The position numbers and the translations under genes are program-made. 64,000 nt of DNA from Oceanihabitans sp. IOP_32 (GTDB lineage Bacteria > Bacteroidota > Bacteroidia > Flavobacteriales > Flavobacteriaceae): contig NZ_CP040813.1 in NCBI RefSeq assembly GCF_009498295.1, forward strand, positions 2,487,001 to 2,551,000, written 5' to 3'. Within the stretch, counting starts at the first letter, position 1, and the number at the start of each line of letters is the position of its first letter. Under the pieces are notes generated by a model, which was not told the origin of the DNA, ran no database searches, and was given only the letters and a program-made list of their open reading frames with translations. Positions 43,011 to 53,351 of the stretch are shown piece by piece.

Positions 43011-43054
43011 ATGATTTATGTCATGTTTCAAGTTGAATATATTTTGTTTCTTTA
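43011..43054 (+). promoter_or_regulatory. FNR-like box upstream of nrdJ
   Basis: ATGATTTATGTCAT (43011-43024) lies 77 bp before the nrdJ start. TTTCTTTA at 43047-43054 matches four of six -7 consensus bases and starts 29.5 bp from the dyad centre, as in the other three sites. No cobalamin riboswitch was recognised in this leader. Confidence 0.45.
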
Positions 43055-43101
43055 CGGTTTATTTGAAAAATCCGTAGTAGAACTAAAAAACATATCAACT
43101 C

Positions 43102-45654
43102 ATGAAAGCAAACCTCACAGAAAAGGCGCCTCAAACCTACTCGCAAGACGAAGTTTTTGAAGCATCACTTAAGTACTTTAATAACGACGATTTGGCTGCA
43201 CGAGTGTGGCTTAATAAGTACGCTCTAAAAGACTCAGACGGGAACATATACGAGCTTACCCCTAATGATATGCACCGTAGAATCGCCAAAGAAATTGCTA
43301 GGGTTGAAGCGAAGTATAAAAACCCTTTAAGCGAAGATGAGATTTTTAACTTAATTAAAGATTTTAAGTATATCGTACCACAAGGTAGCCCTATGGCAGG
43401 CATTGGTAATCCCTATCAAATTGCTTCCCTTTCAAACTGTTTTGTAATTGGAAATTCTGGCGATTCAGATTCTTACGGGGGTATCATGAAAATTGATCAA
43501 GAACAAGTGCAACTCATGAAGCGTCGTGGTGGTGTTGGTCACGATTTATCGCACATTCGGCCAAAAGGTTCTGCAGTTAAAAACTCGGCCTTAACCTCTA
43601 CTGGTATTGTACCGTTTATGGAACGTTACTCAAATTCTACTCGAGAAGTGGCACAAGATGGTAGGAGAGGTGCGCTTATGTTATCAGTATCCATTAATCA
43701 TCCAGATGCCGAAAATTTTATCGATGCTAAGCTGGAGCAAGGCAAGGTTACAGGCGCTAACGTGTCGGTTAGAATCGACGACGATTTCATGAAAGCCGTT
43801 AAAAACGAAACCGATTATATTCAAAAATATCCTATATTTTCAGAAAACCCTAAAGTTACAAAAACGGTTGAAGCGACTACCCTTTGGAAAAAAATAGTGC
43901 ATAACGCTTGGAAATCTGCCGAGCCAGGTATTCTATTTTGGGATACTATTATTAACGAATCTGTTCCAGATTGTTATGCCGATTTGGGTTATAAAACCGT
44001 ATCTACCAATCCTTGTGGCGAAATTCCCTTATGTCCTTACGATTCTTGTCGCTTATTAGCTATTAACCTATTTTCTTATGTAGATCATCCATTTACAAAT
44101 AAAGCTTCTTTTAATTTCGAGTTGTTTAAAAAGCATGTGGCTTGTGCGCAGCGTATTATGGACGATATTATCGATTTAGAGCTTGAAAAAATAGATAATA
44201 TTTTACGAAAAATTGATGCCGATCCAGAATTAGAGGATGTTAAAGCTATCGAGCGTAACCTTTGGGTTAATATAAGAAATAAAGCGGAAGAAGGTCGAAG
44301 AACCGGCGTGGGCATCACTGCAGAAGGTGATATGTTGGCCGCTTTAGGCATCCAGTACGGAAGTGATAAAGGAAACACATTTTCTTTAGAGGTGCATAAA
44401 ACCATTGCTATCGAGGCTTACCGTGCATCGGTACATTTAGCAAAAGACCGTGGCGCATTTGCCATTTTCGATGCTCAACGTGAAAAAAATAACCCGTTTA
44501 TTCAGCGTTTAAAAGAAGCAGACAGTGAGTTGTACTATGAAATGTTAGAATATGGCAGACGAAATATCGCTTTGTTAACCATAGCGCCAACAGGAACAAC
44601 TAGTTTAATGACGCAAACAACCTCTGGGATAGAGCCTGTTTTTATGCCGGTTTATAAACGCAGAAGAAAAGTGAATCCAAACGATAAAGAGGTGCGTGTA
44701 GATTTTGTTGATGAGGTAGGCGATTCTTGGGAAGAATACGTGGTATTTCATCACCGATTTAAACAATGGATGGAAGTAAATGGCTTCGATATTTCTAAAA
44801 ACTACGCTCAAAGTGAACTAGACGAGTTGATAAAAAAATCTCCGTATTATAAAGCGACGTCAAACGATGTAGATTGGTTAAGTAAAGTGCGTATGCAAGG
44901 GGCTATTCAAAAATGGGTCGATCACTCTATTAGTGTAACTATTAATTTACCAAATGATGTGAGTGAAGAATTGGTTGGCGAACTGTACTTAAAAGCCTGG
45001 GAAGAGGGTTGTAAAGGTGTTACGGTTTATCGTGACGGATCGCGCGCTGGGGTTTTAATTTCTAATGAAGAAAAGAAGGAGGAAGCCGACGATAAGTTAA
45101 CAGCATTCCCAATTAAACGACCACAAATATTAGAGGCCGATGTTGTACGCTTTCAAAATAATAAGGAAAAATGGATTGCCTTTATTGGATTAATTGATGG
45201 TAAACCTTACGAAGTGTTTACGGGTCTTATTGATGATGAAGATGGTATATTGATACCTCGCTGGGTTAACGAAGGTCTGATAATAAAAAATAGAAATGAA
45301 GATGGTAGTTCGCGTTACGATTTTCAGTACAAAAATAAAAGAGGTTATAAAACCACTATTGAAGGTTTATCGCATAAATTTAATCCAGAATTCTGGAACT
45401 ATGCTAAACTAATTTCTAGCACATTGCGTCATGGCATGCCAATTGATAAAATTGTAGATTTAATAAATAGCTTACAATTGGATACCGAGTCTATAAACAC
45501 CTGGAAAAACGGGGTGGTACGTGCGTTAAAGCGTTATGTAGAAGATGGTACACAGGCTAAAGGACAGCGCTGTGATAATTGTAAATCTGAGCATTTAATT
45601 TACCAAGAAGGTTGTTTAACTTGTAAGGATTGTGGTTCTTCAAAATGTGGCTAA
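43102..45654 (+). CDS. nrdJ: Adenosylcobalamin-dependent class II ribonucleotide reductase
   Basis: An 850-residue class II RNR. Redox cysteine C113 is in LSNCFVIGN; the radical cysteine region is NPCGEIPL (C305) followed by CPYDSCRLLAINL, a class II hallmark; TIAPTGTTSLM is the late conserved block. The C-terminus ends in a cysteine-rich tail (CDNC, CLTCKDC, KCG) that resembles a zinc ribbon and may re-reduce the active site. Being oxygen-independent and B12-dependent, it fits the low-oxygen theme. A terminator follows. Confidence 0.96.
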   Translation: MKANLTEKAPQTYSQDEVFEASLKYFNNDDLAARVWLNKYALKDSDGNIYELTPNDMHRRIAKEIARVEAKYKNPLSEDEIFNLIKDFKYIVPQGSPMAGIGNPYQIASLSNCFVIGNSGDSDSYGGIMKIDQEQVQLMKRRGGVGHDLSHIRPKGSAVKNSALTSTGIVPFMERYSNSTREVAQDGRRGALMLSVSINHPDAENFIDAKLEQGKVTGANVSVRIDDDFMKAVKNETDYIQKYPIFSENPKVTKTVEATTLWKKIVHNAWKSAEPGILFWDTIINESVPDCYADLGYKTVSTNPCGEIPLCPYDSCRLLAINLFSYVDHPFTNKASFNFELFKKHVACAQRIMDDIIDLELEKIDNILRKIDADPELEDVKAIERNLWVNIRNKAEEGRRTGVGITAEGDMLAALGIQYGSDKGNTFSLEVHKTIAIEAYRASVHLAKDRGAFAIFDAQREKNNPFIQRLKEADSELYYEMLEYGRRNIALLTIAPTGTTSLMTQTTSGIEPVFMPVYKRRRKVNPNDKEVRVDFVDEVGDSWEEYVVFHHRFKQWMEVNGFDISKNYAQSELDELIKKSPYYKATSNDVDWLSKVRMQGAIQKWVDHSISVTINLPNDVSEELVGELYLKAWEEGCKGVTVYRDGSRAGVLISNEEKKEEADDKLTAFPIKRPQILEADVVRFQNNKEKWIAFIGLIDGKPYEVFTGLIDDEDGILIPRWVNEGLIIKNRNEDGSSRYDFQYKNKRGYKTTIEGLSHKFNPEFWNYAKLISSTLRHGMPIDKIVDLINSLQLDTESINTWKNGVVRALKRYVEDGTQAKGQRCDNCKSEHLIYQEGCLTCKDCGSSKCG

Positions 45655-45673
45655 ACCATAAATTATAGAGGTT

Positions 45674-45707
45674 AAAAAGGGAGGTCGTTAGATCTCCTTT
45701 TTTTATG
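45674..45707 (+). terminator. Intrinsic terminator after nrdJ
   Basis: GGAGGTC and GATCTCC flank a GTTA loop, extended by AAAAA pairing with TTTTT with one bulge and one wobble, followed by T run. Confidence 0.78.
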
Positions 45708-45835
45708 CATTTTAAAGAAATCATACAAACCCCGTAGGTTTATTAAACAAAGGTTTAAATGTGTATGTTGGGTTTACTACTTCAATGAAGCTTTTTTTTA
45801 CAACTAGAAAAATAGTAATCATGAACACCAATTTA

Positions 45836-46036
45836 ATTTTGAAATGTCGTATGGTTAATTTGAATTTTTTTCTATTCAGATGAGAAAGAACATCAAAGCA
45901 TAGCCAAAGTTATGGTTTTATTTTGTACCACAATATGGGTTAAAAGGAACTGCGAAGCACATCATGAACACCTATTTATAAAATAGAAAAATGGGAGTAA
46001 ACGAATTATATGCGACATGACAGAGTCCATTTGGTA
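45836..46036. mobile_element. MITE-like inverted-repeat element, copy 2
   Basis: A 201-bp relative of the 22548-22804 element. Shared blocks include CCAATTT plus TTTTGAAATGTCGTAT at the left, TATGGTTTTATTTT, AACTGCGAAGCACATCA, and at the right ATTATATGCGACATGAC plus TTTGGTAT. About 60 bp near the left third are missing relative to copy 1. No ORF. It fills most of the 584-bp gap between nrdJ and prfA (45655-46238); the rest holds the nrdJ terminator and prfA promoter. Confidence 0.6.
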
Positions 46037-46186
46037 TGATATGTGGTAGATTTAAAATTTCAATTTAAAATGCATGCCAATGATGTGTCAATAACTATTA
46101 AAAACACAAGTATTTACCTTTTAAAGCATTTAACAAGGCATCTGGAGTAAAATTATTTATATAATTATTAGATAAGCGTATGGTGG

Positions 46187-46219
46187 TGTGCCAAAAATTC
46201 ATAAATTATTGTATTTTTG
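46187..46219 (+). promoter_or_regulatory. Promoter of prfA
   Basis: A perfect -7 element TATTTTTG is at 46212-46219, with TGTG at 46187-46190 in the -33 position (21-bp spacer, one base off TTTG). The start codon follows 19 bp later. Confidence 0.55.
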
Positions 46220-46238
46220 GCTATCAATAAAAAGTTAA

Positions 46239-47315
46239 ATGTTAGACAAATTACAAATCATAAAACAACGTTTTGACGAGGTTAGCGACTTAATTATTCA
46301 ACCGGATATAATTACCGACCAAAAGCGTTATGTACAATTAAATAAAGAGTATAAAGATCTTAAAATTTTAAGCGATAAGCGCGACGAATATATTGAGCTT
46401 ACCAATAATATAGATGAAGCTGAAGCTATTATTTCAGATGGAAGCGATGCCGAAATGGTTGAGATGGCTAAAATGCAATACGATGAAGCCAAAGAAAGAA
46501 TCCCTGAATTAGAAGAGGAAATTAAATTTCTATTAATACCAAAAGACCCGGAAGATTCTAAAAATGCCGTAGTCGAATTACGGGCAGGAGCTGGTGGTGA
46601 CGAAGCTAGTATTTTTGCAGGTGATTTATTTAGAATGTACAGCAAGTATTGTGAAGGCAAAGGTTGGAAAGTCGATGTTGTAGATTTTAGTGAAGGTACA
46701 AACGGTGGTTTTAAAGAAATTCAATTTGAAGTTACTGGTGAAGATGTTTACGGCACCTTAAAGTTTGAGGCAGGAGTGCATCGTGTACAACGTGTACCAC
46801 AAACCGAAACCCAAGGTCGTGTGCACACTAGTGCTGCCACTTGTATGGTTTTTCCAGAGGCCGAAGAGTTTGATGTAGAAATAGACCCAAAAGATGTTAG
46901 AATAGATTTTTTCTGTTCGTCGGGTCCAGGAGGCCAGTCGGTAAACACCACTTATTCTGCAGTGCGATTAACGCACGAGCCCACTGGATTGGTCGCACAG
47001 TGTCAAGACCAAAAATCGCAGCATAAGAATAAAGAAAAAGCGTTTAAAGTACTGCGTTCGCGTTTGTATGAAATGGAGTTGGCCAAAAAGAATGCTGAAG
47101 ATGCCGAAAAGCGGGGAAGCATGGTAACCTCTGGTGATAGAAGTGCAAAAATTAGAACCTATAACTACTCGCAAGGTCGTGTTACAGATCATAGAATTGG
47201 TTTAACCCTCTACGATTTAAGTAATATCATGAATGGTGATATTCAAAAAATAATAGACGAATTAATGTTAGCCGAAAACACTGAGAAGTTAAAGGCAAAC
47301 GATGATTTAATTTAA
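46239..47315 (+). CDS. prfA: Peptide chain release factor 1
   Basis: A 358-residue class I release factor. The GGQ motif is at 231-233 in GPGGQSVN. The coiled N-terminal domain, [18 protein letters not shown] and [22 protein letters not shown] are the RF1 blocks; the length fits RF1 rather than RF2. It reads UAA and UAG stops and releases the peptide. pyrF follows after 144 bp without a terminator. Confidence 0.96.
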   Translation: MLDKLQIIKQRFDEVSDLIIQPDIITDQKRYVQLNKEYKDLKILSDKRDEYIELTNNIDEAEAIISDGSDAEMVEMAKMQYDEAKERIPELEEEIKFLLIPKDPEDSKNAVVELRAGAGGDEASIFAGDLFRMYSKYCEGKGWKVDVVDFSEGTNGGFKEIQFEVTGEDVYGTLKFEAGVHRVQRVPQTETQGRVHTSAATCMVFPEAEEFDVEIDPKDVRIDFFCSSGPGGQSVNTTYSAVRLTHEPTGLVAQCQDQKSQHKNKEKAFKVLRSRLYEMELAKKNAEDAEKRGSMVTSGDRSAKIRTYNYSQGRVTDHRIGLTLYDLSNIMNGDIQKIIDELMLAENTEKLKANDDLI

Positions 47316-47459
47316 ATCTCATCGTGGTTTTTTGCGAATAGGCCATAAGCAGTTTCGTTTTAAAGAGTTATAAAATTAGTGATTAATAGTGTTTTGTTTT
47401 GTAATTAAAAACGAGAGCAATCACACAATAGTTTCCTCGCTGTGAGGATATAGAAGAAC

Positions 47460-48275
47460 ATGACAACAACCCAACTTGTTCAGCAAATAAGACAAAAGAA
47501 ATCCTTTTTATGCATCGGATTAGATGTCGATGTAAATAAAATTCCAGAATTTCTCTTAAAGGAGGAAGATCCCATATTTTCTTTCAATAAAGCGATAATT
47601 GATGCCACACATCATTTATGTGTGGCCTACAAGCCCAATACGGCATTTTATGAAGCCTACGGATTAAAGGGTTGGAAATCTTTAGAAAAAACCATTAATT
47701 ATTTAAACGAAAAGCATCCAGAAATTTTCACCATAGCTGATGCTAAACGTGGTGATATTGGGAATACAAGTAGTATGTATGCCAAAGCGTTTTTTGAAGA
47801 TTTGGCTTTCGATTCGGTAACCGTTGCTCCCTATATGGGAAAAGATTCGGTAGAACCGTTTTTAGCTTTTAAAGACAAGCATACCATTCTTTTAGCTTTA
47901 ACGTCTAATCAAGGGGCTTTCGATTTTCAAACCAAAACTGTTAATGGTAAAGAATTATACAAGCAGGTTTTAGAAACTTCAAAAACTTGGGCGCATGCCG
48001 AAAACTTAATGTATGTTGTTGGTGCTACAAAAGCTGAGTTTTTAGCCGATATCAGAAAAATTATACCAGACAGTTTTTTGTTAGTCCCTGGTGTTGGCGC
48101 GCAAGGCGGCAATTTACAAGACGTTTGTAAATACGGTATGAATGCAAAAGTAGGCTTGCTTATAAATTCGTCTCGAGGTATTATTTACGCTTCAAACGAC
48201 GAGCGTTTTGCCGAGTCTGCAGCTATAAAAGCCGCGGCGCTTCAAAAGGAAATGGAAGTGCTTTTAAAGGTTTAA
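47460..48275 (+). CDS. pyrF: Orotidine 5'-phosphate decarboxylase, type 2
   Basis: A 271-residue enzyme. The catalytic block [15 protein letters not shown] (D94, K96, D99) is that of the longer, type 2 form of Pyr[15 protein letters not shown] at the N-terminus and [11 protein letters not shown] late in the protein bind the phosphate. It makes UMP in pyrimidine synthesis. The next gene starts about 50 bp downstream. Confidence 0.95.
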   Translation: MTTTQLVQQIRQKKSFLCIGLDVDVNKIPEFLLKEEDPIFSFNKAIIDATHHLCVAYKPNTAFYEAYGLKGWKSLEKTINYLNEKHPEIFTIADAKRGDIGNTSSMYAKAFFEDLAFDSVTVAPYMGKDSVEPFLAFKDKHTILLALTSNQGAFDFQTKTVNGKELYKQVLETSKTWAHAENLMYVVGATKAEFLADIRKIIPDSFLLVPGVGAQGGNLQDVCKYGMNAKVGLLINSSRGIIYASNDERFAESAAIKAAALQKEMEVLLKV

Positions 48276-48291
48276 ATATTGTTAATTAGTT

Positions 48292-48330
48292 GTCATGGCC
48301 CAGAAGCATGACGTATTCTTTGCAATGACA
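48292..48330. repeat. Decayed copy of the array hairpin repeat
   Basis: TTGTCATGGCCCAGAAGCAT and the following GACG match, with a few mismatches, the reverse complement of the hairpin repeat of the 49.5-52.3 kb array (GTCATGGCGAGGAAGCATGACG). It lies at the 5' edge of the metal-receptor gene and produces the spurious ATG at 48295. Confidence 0.6.
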
Positions 48331-49134
48331 TTACGTGATCAAATAGGTAGACCGCTGCATTTAAAATCCGTTCCCCAACGAATCATCTCTTTAGTGCCCA
48401 GTCAAACCGAGTTGTTAGTCGATTTAGGTTTAGAATCCTACTTAGTTGGTGTGACCAAGTTTTGTATTCATCCCAGTCATTTAAGAAAAGAGAAAGTGGT
48501 GGTTGGTGGTACAAAGCAGATTAATATTGAGAAAATAAAAACTTTGCGCCCCGATATTATTCTTTGTAATAAAGAAGAAAACACCAAAGATATTGTAACG
48601 GCTTGTGCAGAAATTTGCAATATTCATGTGTCCGATATTTTTAATATTCAACATAATTTAGAAATGATACATCAATACGGTATCATTTTCAATAAAGCAA
48701 AAGAGGCTTCAGAAATTACAGATCTTATTAAAAAAGAATGGGCTTGTTTTGATGTGTTCATACAAAACAAACCCCTTTTAAATGCCGTTTATTTTATTTG
48801 GAAAAATCCTTGGATGATTGCTGCCAATAACACTTACATTAACTATATGTTGGCTTTAAATCGATTTAAAAATAGTTATGAAGATAAAAATCGTTATCCA
48901 GAGATCACACTTCGCCAAACAAAACGCAATAATGCGATCGATGTGGTCATGCTATCTAGTGAGCCTTTTCCTTTTAAAGAATCCCATATAAGCGAAGTGA
49001 AAGACTTTTACCCAAACGCTCAAATTATTATTGCCGATGGCGAAATGTTTTCTTGGTATGGCTCTAGACTTAAAGAAGCTTTTAAGTATTTTAAAAACTT
49101 GCGTTTAAATCTCGAGGGGCATCTAAATTTGTAG
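48328..49134 (+). CDS. Helical-backbone metal receptor (BtuF-like)
   Basis: About 268 residues from the ATG at 48328. An upstream ATG (48295) gives 11 extra residues, but that stretch is a decayed repeat copy, and family members begin near RDQIGRPL, so the shorter form is chosen. VPQRIISLVPSQTELLVDLGL, VGVTKFCIHP and LRPDIILCNKEEN form the first lobe of a periplasmic-binding fold with a rigid helical backbone; YGSRLKEAFKYFKNL ends the second lobe. No signal peptide is present, which is usual for this flavobacterial type. The ligand may be cobalamin or a metal chelate; unproven. Confidence 0.85.
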   Translation, partial: TLRDQIGRPLHLKSVPQRIISLVPSQTELLVDLGLESYLVGVTKFCIHPSHLRKEKVVVGGTKQINIEKIKTLRPDIILCNKEENTKDIVTACAEICNIHVSDIFNIQHNLEMIHQYGIIFNKAKEASEITDLIKKEWACFDVFIQNKPLLNAVYFIWKNPWMIAANNTYINYMLALNRFKNSYEDKNRYPEITLRQTKRNNAIDVVMLSSEPFPFKESHISEVKDFYPNAQIIIADGEMFSWYGSRLKEAFKYFKNLRLNLEGHLNL

Positions 49135-49420
49135 CATCTTCTGCAAAATTTACAATTTTAGTTTCTATGTCTTTAAAGTCCAGTAGCTCGCTCAAGCTCG
49201 ACCTTATTTTTCCTACTCTGCAAAAATGTTTGTTCATAACCTTATGTGTTTAAATGATAACTAGCTGTTGTTTACTATAAATTACGTGTAAACCAGTTTT
49301 TTAGATGTGTGTTATAAGTTAAATAATTATTAAAACAATAGGAGTCTAGTTTGGTTTTTCGAAGCTTTTTTGGTAGGGAAAAGTGTATGAAATTATGTGT
49401 TATTAATTTGTTTTTTAATG
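49135..49420. other. Non-coding stretch before the repeat array
   Basis: No gene seen. Contains a CTCGCTCAAGCTCGAC segment near 49187 that can fold weakly, and AT-rich DNA leading into the first degenerate repeat at about 49424. Confidence 0.4.
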
Positions 49421-52337
49421 GAGAGATTGCGTCGTCATGCTTACTTGTCGTCAGAGCAGCTTGTCCTTCAGAGTATTCGGAATATATTCGGAGTGGAAGA
49501 CTCTCATGATTGTACTTGTCGTTTTAATGTAAAGATTGCTTTGTCATGCTTCCTCGCCATGACGGATTTTTACGGTGGGATGTTATTCATAGTAGCCTGT
49601 CATTCAGAGCGCAGCGAAGAATCTTATGATTTTATCTGCGGTTTTAAATGAAAGATTGCTTCGTCATGCTTCCTCGCAATGACGATTTATTGTTGGAATT
49701 GAGTTTTATCCGTAATGCCATTCAAAACTGCCATCCAGAACCATCGTTAGAACTGTCGTTCAGAGCTTTTTCAATAGAAAAAAAGCGTAGGAATCTGTTT
49801 GTTGTTTACTCGTAGTTTTAATTAAAAGATTGCTTCGTCATGCTTCCTCGCCATGACGGATTTTTACGGTGTGATGTTATTCATAGTAGCCTGTCATTCA
49901 GAGCATTCCGAATATATTCGGAGTCGAAGAATCTTATGTTTTATAAACTTATTTAAAACTGTTGAAAAAGATTCTTCAGTCGTGCCTCCTTCTGAATGAC
50001 AGTCGCATTGTTCATTCAGAGGTGCGCAGTCTGTCATTCAAGCTTAGGGAAGAATCTCATGATTGTACTTGTCTTTTCAATCAAAAGATTGCTTCGTCAT
50101 GCTTCCTCGCAATGACTTATTGTTACGGTGTAGTGTTGTTCATAGCAGCCTTTTATTTAGAGCGAAGTCTGTCATTCAGAGCACAGCGAAGAATCTCATG
50201 ATTTCACTTGTCGTTTTAACGGAAAGATTGCTTCGTCATGCTTCCTCGCCATGACGGATTTTTACGGTGTGATGTTGTTTATAGCAGCCTGTCATTCAGA
50301 GCATTCCGAATATATTTCGGAGTCGAAGAATCTTATGTTTTATAAACTTATTTAAAATTGTTGAAAAAGATTCTTCAGTCGTGCCTCCTTCTGAATGACA
50401 GTCGCATTGTTCATTCAGAGGTGCGCAGCCTGTCAATCAAGCTTAGGGAAGACTCTCATGATTTTACCTGTCGTTTTAATGGAAAGATTGCTTCGTCATA
50501 CTTCCTCGCCATGACGTATTGTTACGGTGTAGTGTTGTTCATAGCAGCCTTTTATTTAGAGCGAAGTCTGTCATTCAGAGCACAGCGAAGAATCTCATGA
50601 TTTCACTTGTCGTTTTAACGGAAAGATTGCTTCGTCATGCTTCCTCGCCATGACGGATTTTTACGGTTGGATGTTATTCATAGCAACCTGTCATTCAGAG
50701 CATTCCGAATATATTCGGAGTCGAAGAATCTTATGTTTTATAAACTTATTTAAAACTGTTGAAAAAGATTCTTCAGTCGTGCCTCCTTTTGAATGACAGT
50801 CGCATTGTTCATTCAGAGGTGCGCAGCCTGTCAATCAAGCTTAGGGAAGACTCTCATGATTTTACCTGTCGTTTTAATGGAAAGATTGCTTCGTCATACT
50901 TCCTCACCATGACGGTTTTTACGGTGTAGTGTTGTTCATAGCAGCCTTTTATTTAGAGCGAAGTCTGTCATTCAGAGCACAGCGAAGAATCTTATGTTTT
51001 TACTTGTCGTTTTAATTGAAAAGATTGCTTCGTCATGCTTCCTCGCCATGACGGATTTTTACGGTGTGATGTTGTTTATAACAGCTTGTCATTCAGAGCA
51101 CAGCGAAGAATCTTATGTTTTTACTTTTCGTTCTAAAGGAAAGATTGCTTCGTCATGCTTCCTCGCCATGACGGATTTTTACGGTGTGATGTTATTCATA
51201 GCAACCTGTCATTCAGAGCATTCCGAATATATTCGGAGTCGAAGAATCTCATGATTTATAAACTTATTTAAAACTGTTAAAAAAGATTCTTCAGTCGTGC
51301 CTCCTTCTGAATGACAGTCGCATTGTTCATTCAGAGGTGCGCAGCCTGTCAATCAAGCTTAGGGAAGACTCTCATGATTTTACCTGTCGTTTTAATGGAA
51401 AGATTGCTTCGTCATACTTCCTCGCCATGACGGATTTTTACGGTGTGATGTTGTTTATAACAGCTTGTCATTCAGAGCACAGCGAAGAATCTTATGTTTT
51501 TACTTTTCGTTCTAAAGGAAAGATTGCTTCGTCATGCTTCCTCGCCATGACGGATTTTTACGGTGTGATGTTATTCATAGCAACCTGTCATTCAGAGCAT
51601 TCCGAATATATTCGGAGTCGAAGAATCTTATGTTTTATAAACTTATTTAAAATTGTTGAAAAAGATTCTTCAGTCGTGCCTCCTTCTGAATGACAGTCGC
51701 ATTGTTCATTCAGAGGTGCGCAGCCTGTCATTCAGAGTATTCCGAATATATTCGGAGTCGAAGAATCTTATGTTTTATAAACTTATTTAAAACTGTTGAA
51801 AAAGATTCTTCAGTCGTGCCTCCTTCTGAATGACAGTCGCATTGTTCATTCAGAGGTGCGCAGCCTGTCAATCAAGCTTAGGGAAGACTCTCATGATTTT
51901 ACCTGTCGTTTTAATGGAAAGATTGCTTCGTCATACTTCCTCGCCATGACGGATTTTTACGGTGTGATGTTGTTTATAGCAGACTGTCATTCAGAGTATT
52001 CCGAATATATTTCGGAGTCGAAGAATCTTATGTTTTATAAACTTATTTAAAACTGTTGAAAAAGATTCTTCAGTCGTGCCTCCTTTTGAATGACAGTCGC
52101 ATTGTTCATTCAGAGGTGCGCAGCCTGTCATTCAGAGCACAGCGAAGAATCTCATGATTTTACTTGTCGTTTTAATGGAAAGATTGCTTCGTCATGCTTC
52201 CTCGCCATGACGGATTTTTACGGTGTGATGTTGTTTATAGCAGCCTGTCATTCAGAGCGCAGCGAAGAATCTTATGATTTTATCTGCGGTTTTAAATGAA
52301 AGATTGCTTCGTCATGCTTCCTCGCCATGACGACCTA
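49421..52337. repeat. Modular hairpin-repeat array, about 2.9 kb
   Basis: A dense non-coding array. Fifteen copies of a hairpin repeat (AGATTGCTTCGTCATGC, CTTCCTCGC, CATGACG) start at 49535, 49655, 49829, 50088, 50227, 50487, 50626, 50885, 51024, 51144, 51403, 51523, 51922, 52183 and 52303. A second unit, GTCATTCAGAGC...GAAGAATCT, pairs with AGATTCTTC...TTCTGAATGAC (seven copies) and encloses the palindrome CCGAATATATTCGG. Spacings of the first unit are mostly 120, 139, 259-261 and 399 bp, so modules of about 120 and 139 bp are combined. Short ORFs crossing it are translations of repeats. Both unit types resemble repeats widespread in Bacteroidota intergenic DNA. Confidence 0.9.
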
Positions 52338-52374
52338 ATTCCTCTTAATTAACGTAAATTAAAAACCAATACTT

Positions 52375-53082
52375 TTATGAGTCCTGTAAAGCAAAAACAG
52401 ACCTCAATAAGCTAGTTGTTCTTGCGGAAAGGTTGTTGCGAATGTCTTTCTCTTCAACAGCAATCATAGTATACACCCCCTGCAAAGCTTCCTGAGTAAC
52501 ATAATCGGTTAAATCTGGGTTTACAGTATTTGTAAAGGGTAGGTTGTTATATCTATTTATTAAATTACTCCAAATTTTATCGGCTCCAACTTTCGCAAAC
52601 GAGTTTTTAATAATGGGATTAAATTTATGATATAAAGCCGTTTGCGTTTTGCTAGTTAAATATGTTGTTGCAGCATCATCGTTTCCTAGTAAAATAGCTT
52701 TAGCATCGGTAAATGTAATATCTTTTACCGCACTTACAAAAATGGGTGTGGCTTCTTTAACAGCGTCTTCCGCAGCTCTATTAATGGCTTTTAGGCCTTC
52801 ATCTGCCAGACTGCTTAAGCCTATGCCTCTAAGCGCGCCATCAACTTTTTGCAATTCTTGTGGCAATAAAATCTTTACCAATTCATTTTTATAAAAACCA
52901 TCGGTTTGCGTGAGTTTTGTAACTTGTTTTTCAATTCCAAAATTTAAAGCTTGCTGTAATCCTGCAGCTATTTGTGAGTTCCCCATATTGCTGTTTTGGG
53001 GCAATTGGTTGGCTATTTCTTGCAATTCTGCGCAGGCTGTAAAATTGAATATCAAGAAGACTGCAAAAATCTTACGAATCAT
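52375..53082 (-). CDS. DUF4197 lipoprotein
   Basis: A 235-residue protein with lipobox NFTAC (C17) after MIRKIFAVFLIF. The mature part is helical: FGIEKQVTKLTQTDGFYKNELVKILLP, EDAVKEATPIFVSAVKDITFTDAKAILLGNDDAAT and DYVTQEALQGVYTMIAVEEKDIR, all DUF4197 blocks. Function unknown; predicted to be membrane-anchored in the periplasm. It lies just beyond the repeat array and is divergent from the mutase gene. Confidence 0.92.
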   Translation of the reverse strand: MIRKIFAVFLIFNFTACAELQEIANQLPQNSNMGNSQIAAGLQQALNFGIEKQVTKLTQTDGFYKNELVKILLPQELQKVDGALRGIGLSSLADEGLKAINRAAEDAVKEATPIFVSAVKDITFTDAKAILLGNDDAATTYLTSKTQTALYHKFNPIIKNSFAKVGADKIWSNLINRYNNLPFTNTVNPDLTDYVTQEALQGVYTMIAVEEKDIRNNLSARTTSLLRSVFALQDS

Positions 53083-53315
53083 AATTTAGGTTTTAAAATC
53101 TGAAACAAAGATAATTTTTTATAGATAGAATGGTCTTAAATGACTTGTTTTTATATGTTTATTACACTTTAAAACAGACTATCATACACTATAAATTGAG
53201 TGCACACAAAAAATATTTTTGTGCCGTGCAACAAATTTAATGGCAATAATAGCTCTAGATTCTCTTTTGCTTTTAGATAATTCAAAATAAATACTGCAAT
53301 TTTTTGAATATTCCG

Positions 53316-53323
53316 TAAATTTG
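53316..53323 (+). promoter_or_regulatory. -7 element of the mutase gene
   Basis: A perfect TAAATTTG lies 28 bp before the mutase start codon; no -33 TTTG at standard spacing (a TTTG is only 9 bp upstream). Confidence 0.42.
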
Positions 53324-53351
53324 AGAGTAAAAATTTAAGAACTCTTTTAGA

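Noticed and set aside
42906-43101. Cobalamin riboswitch ahead of the B12-dependent RNR
   Set aside because: No B12-box-like sequence or matching fold was seen; the leader is short and AT-rich.
49397-52299. Several short ORFs of 60-118 codons within the repeat array
   Set aside because: They are translations of the repeat units in whatever frame stays open; the same peptide pieces recur, there is no leader or start context, and module lengths of 120 and 139 bp keep changing the frame.
49421-52337. CRISPR array
   Set aside because: Units are long, diverged and nested, the intervening DNA is itself repeated, and no cas gene is present.
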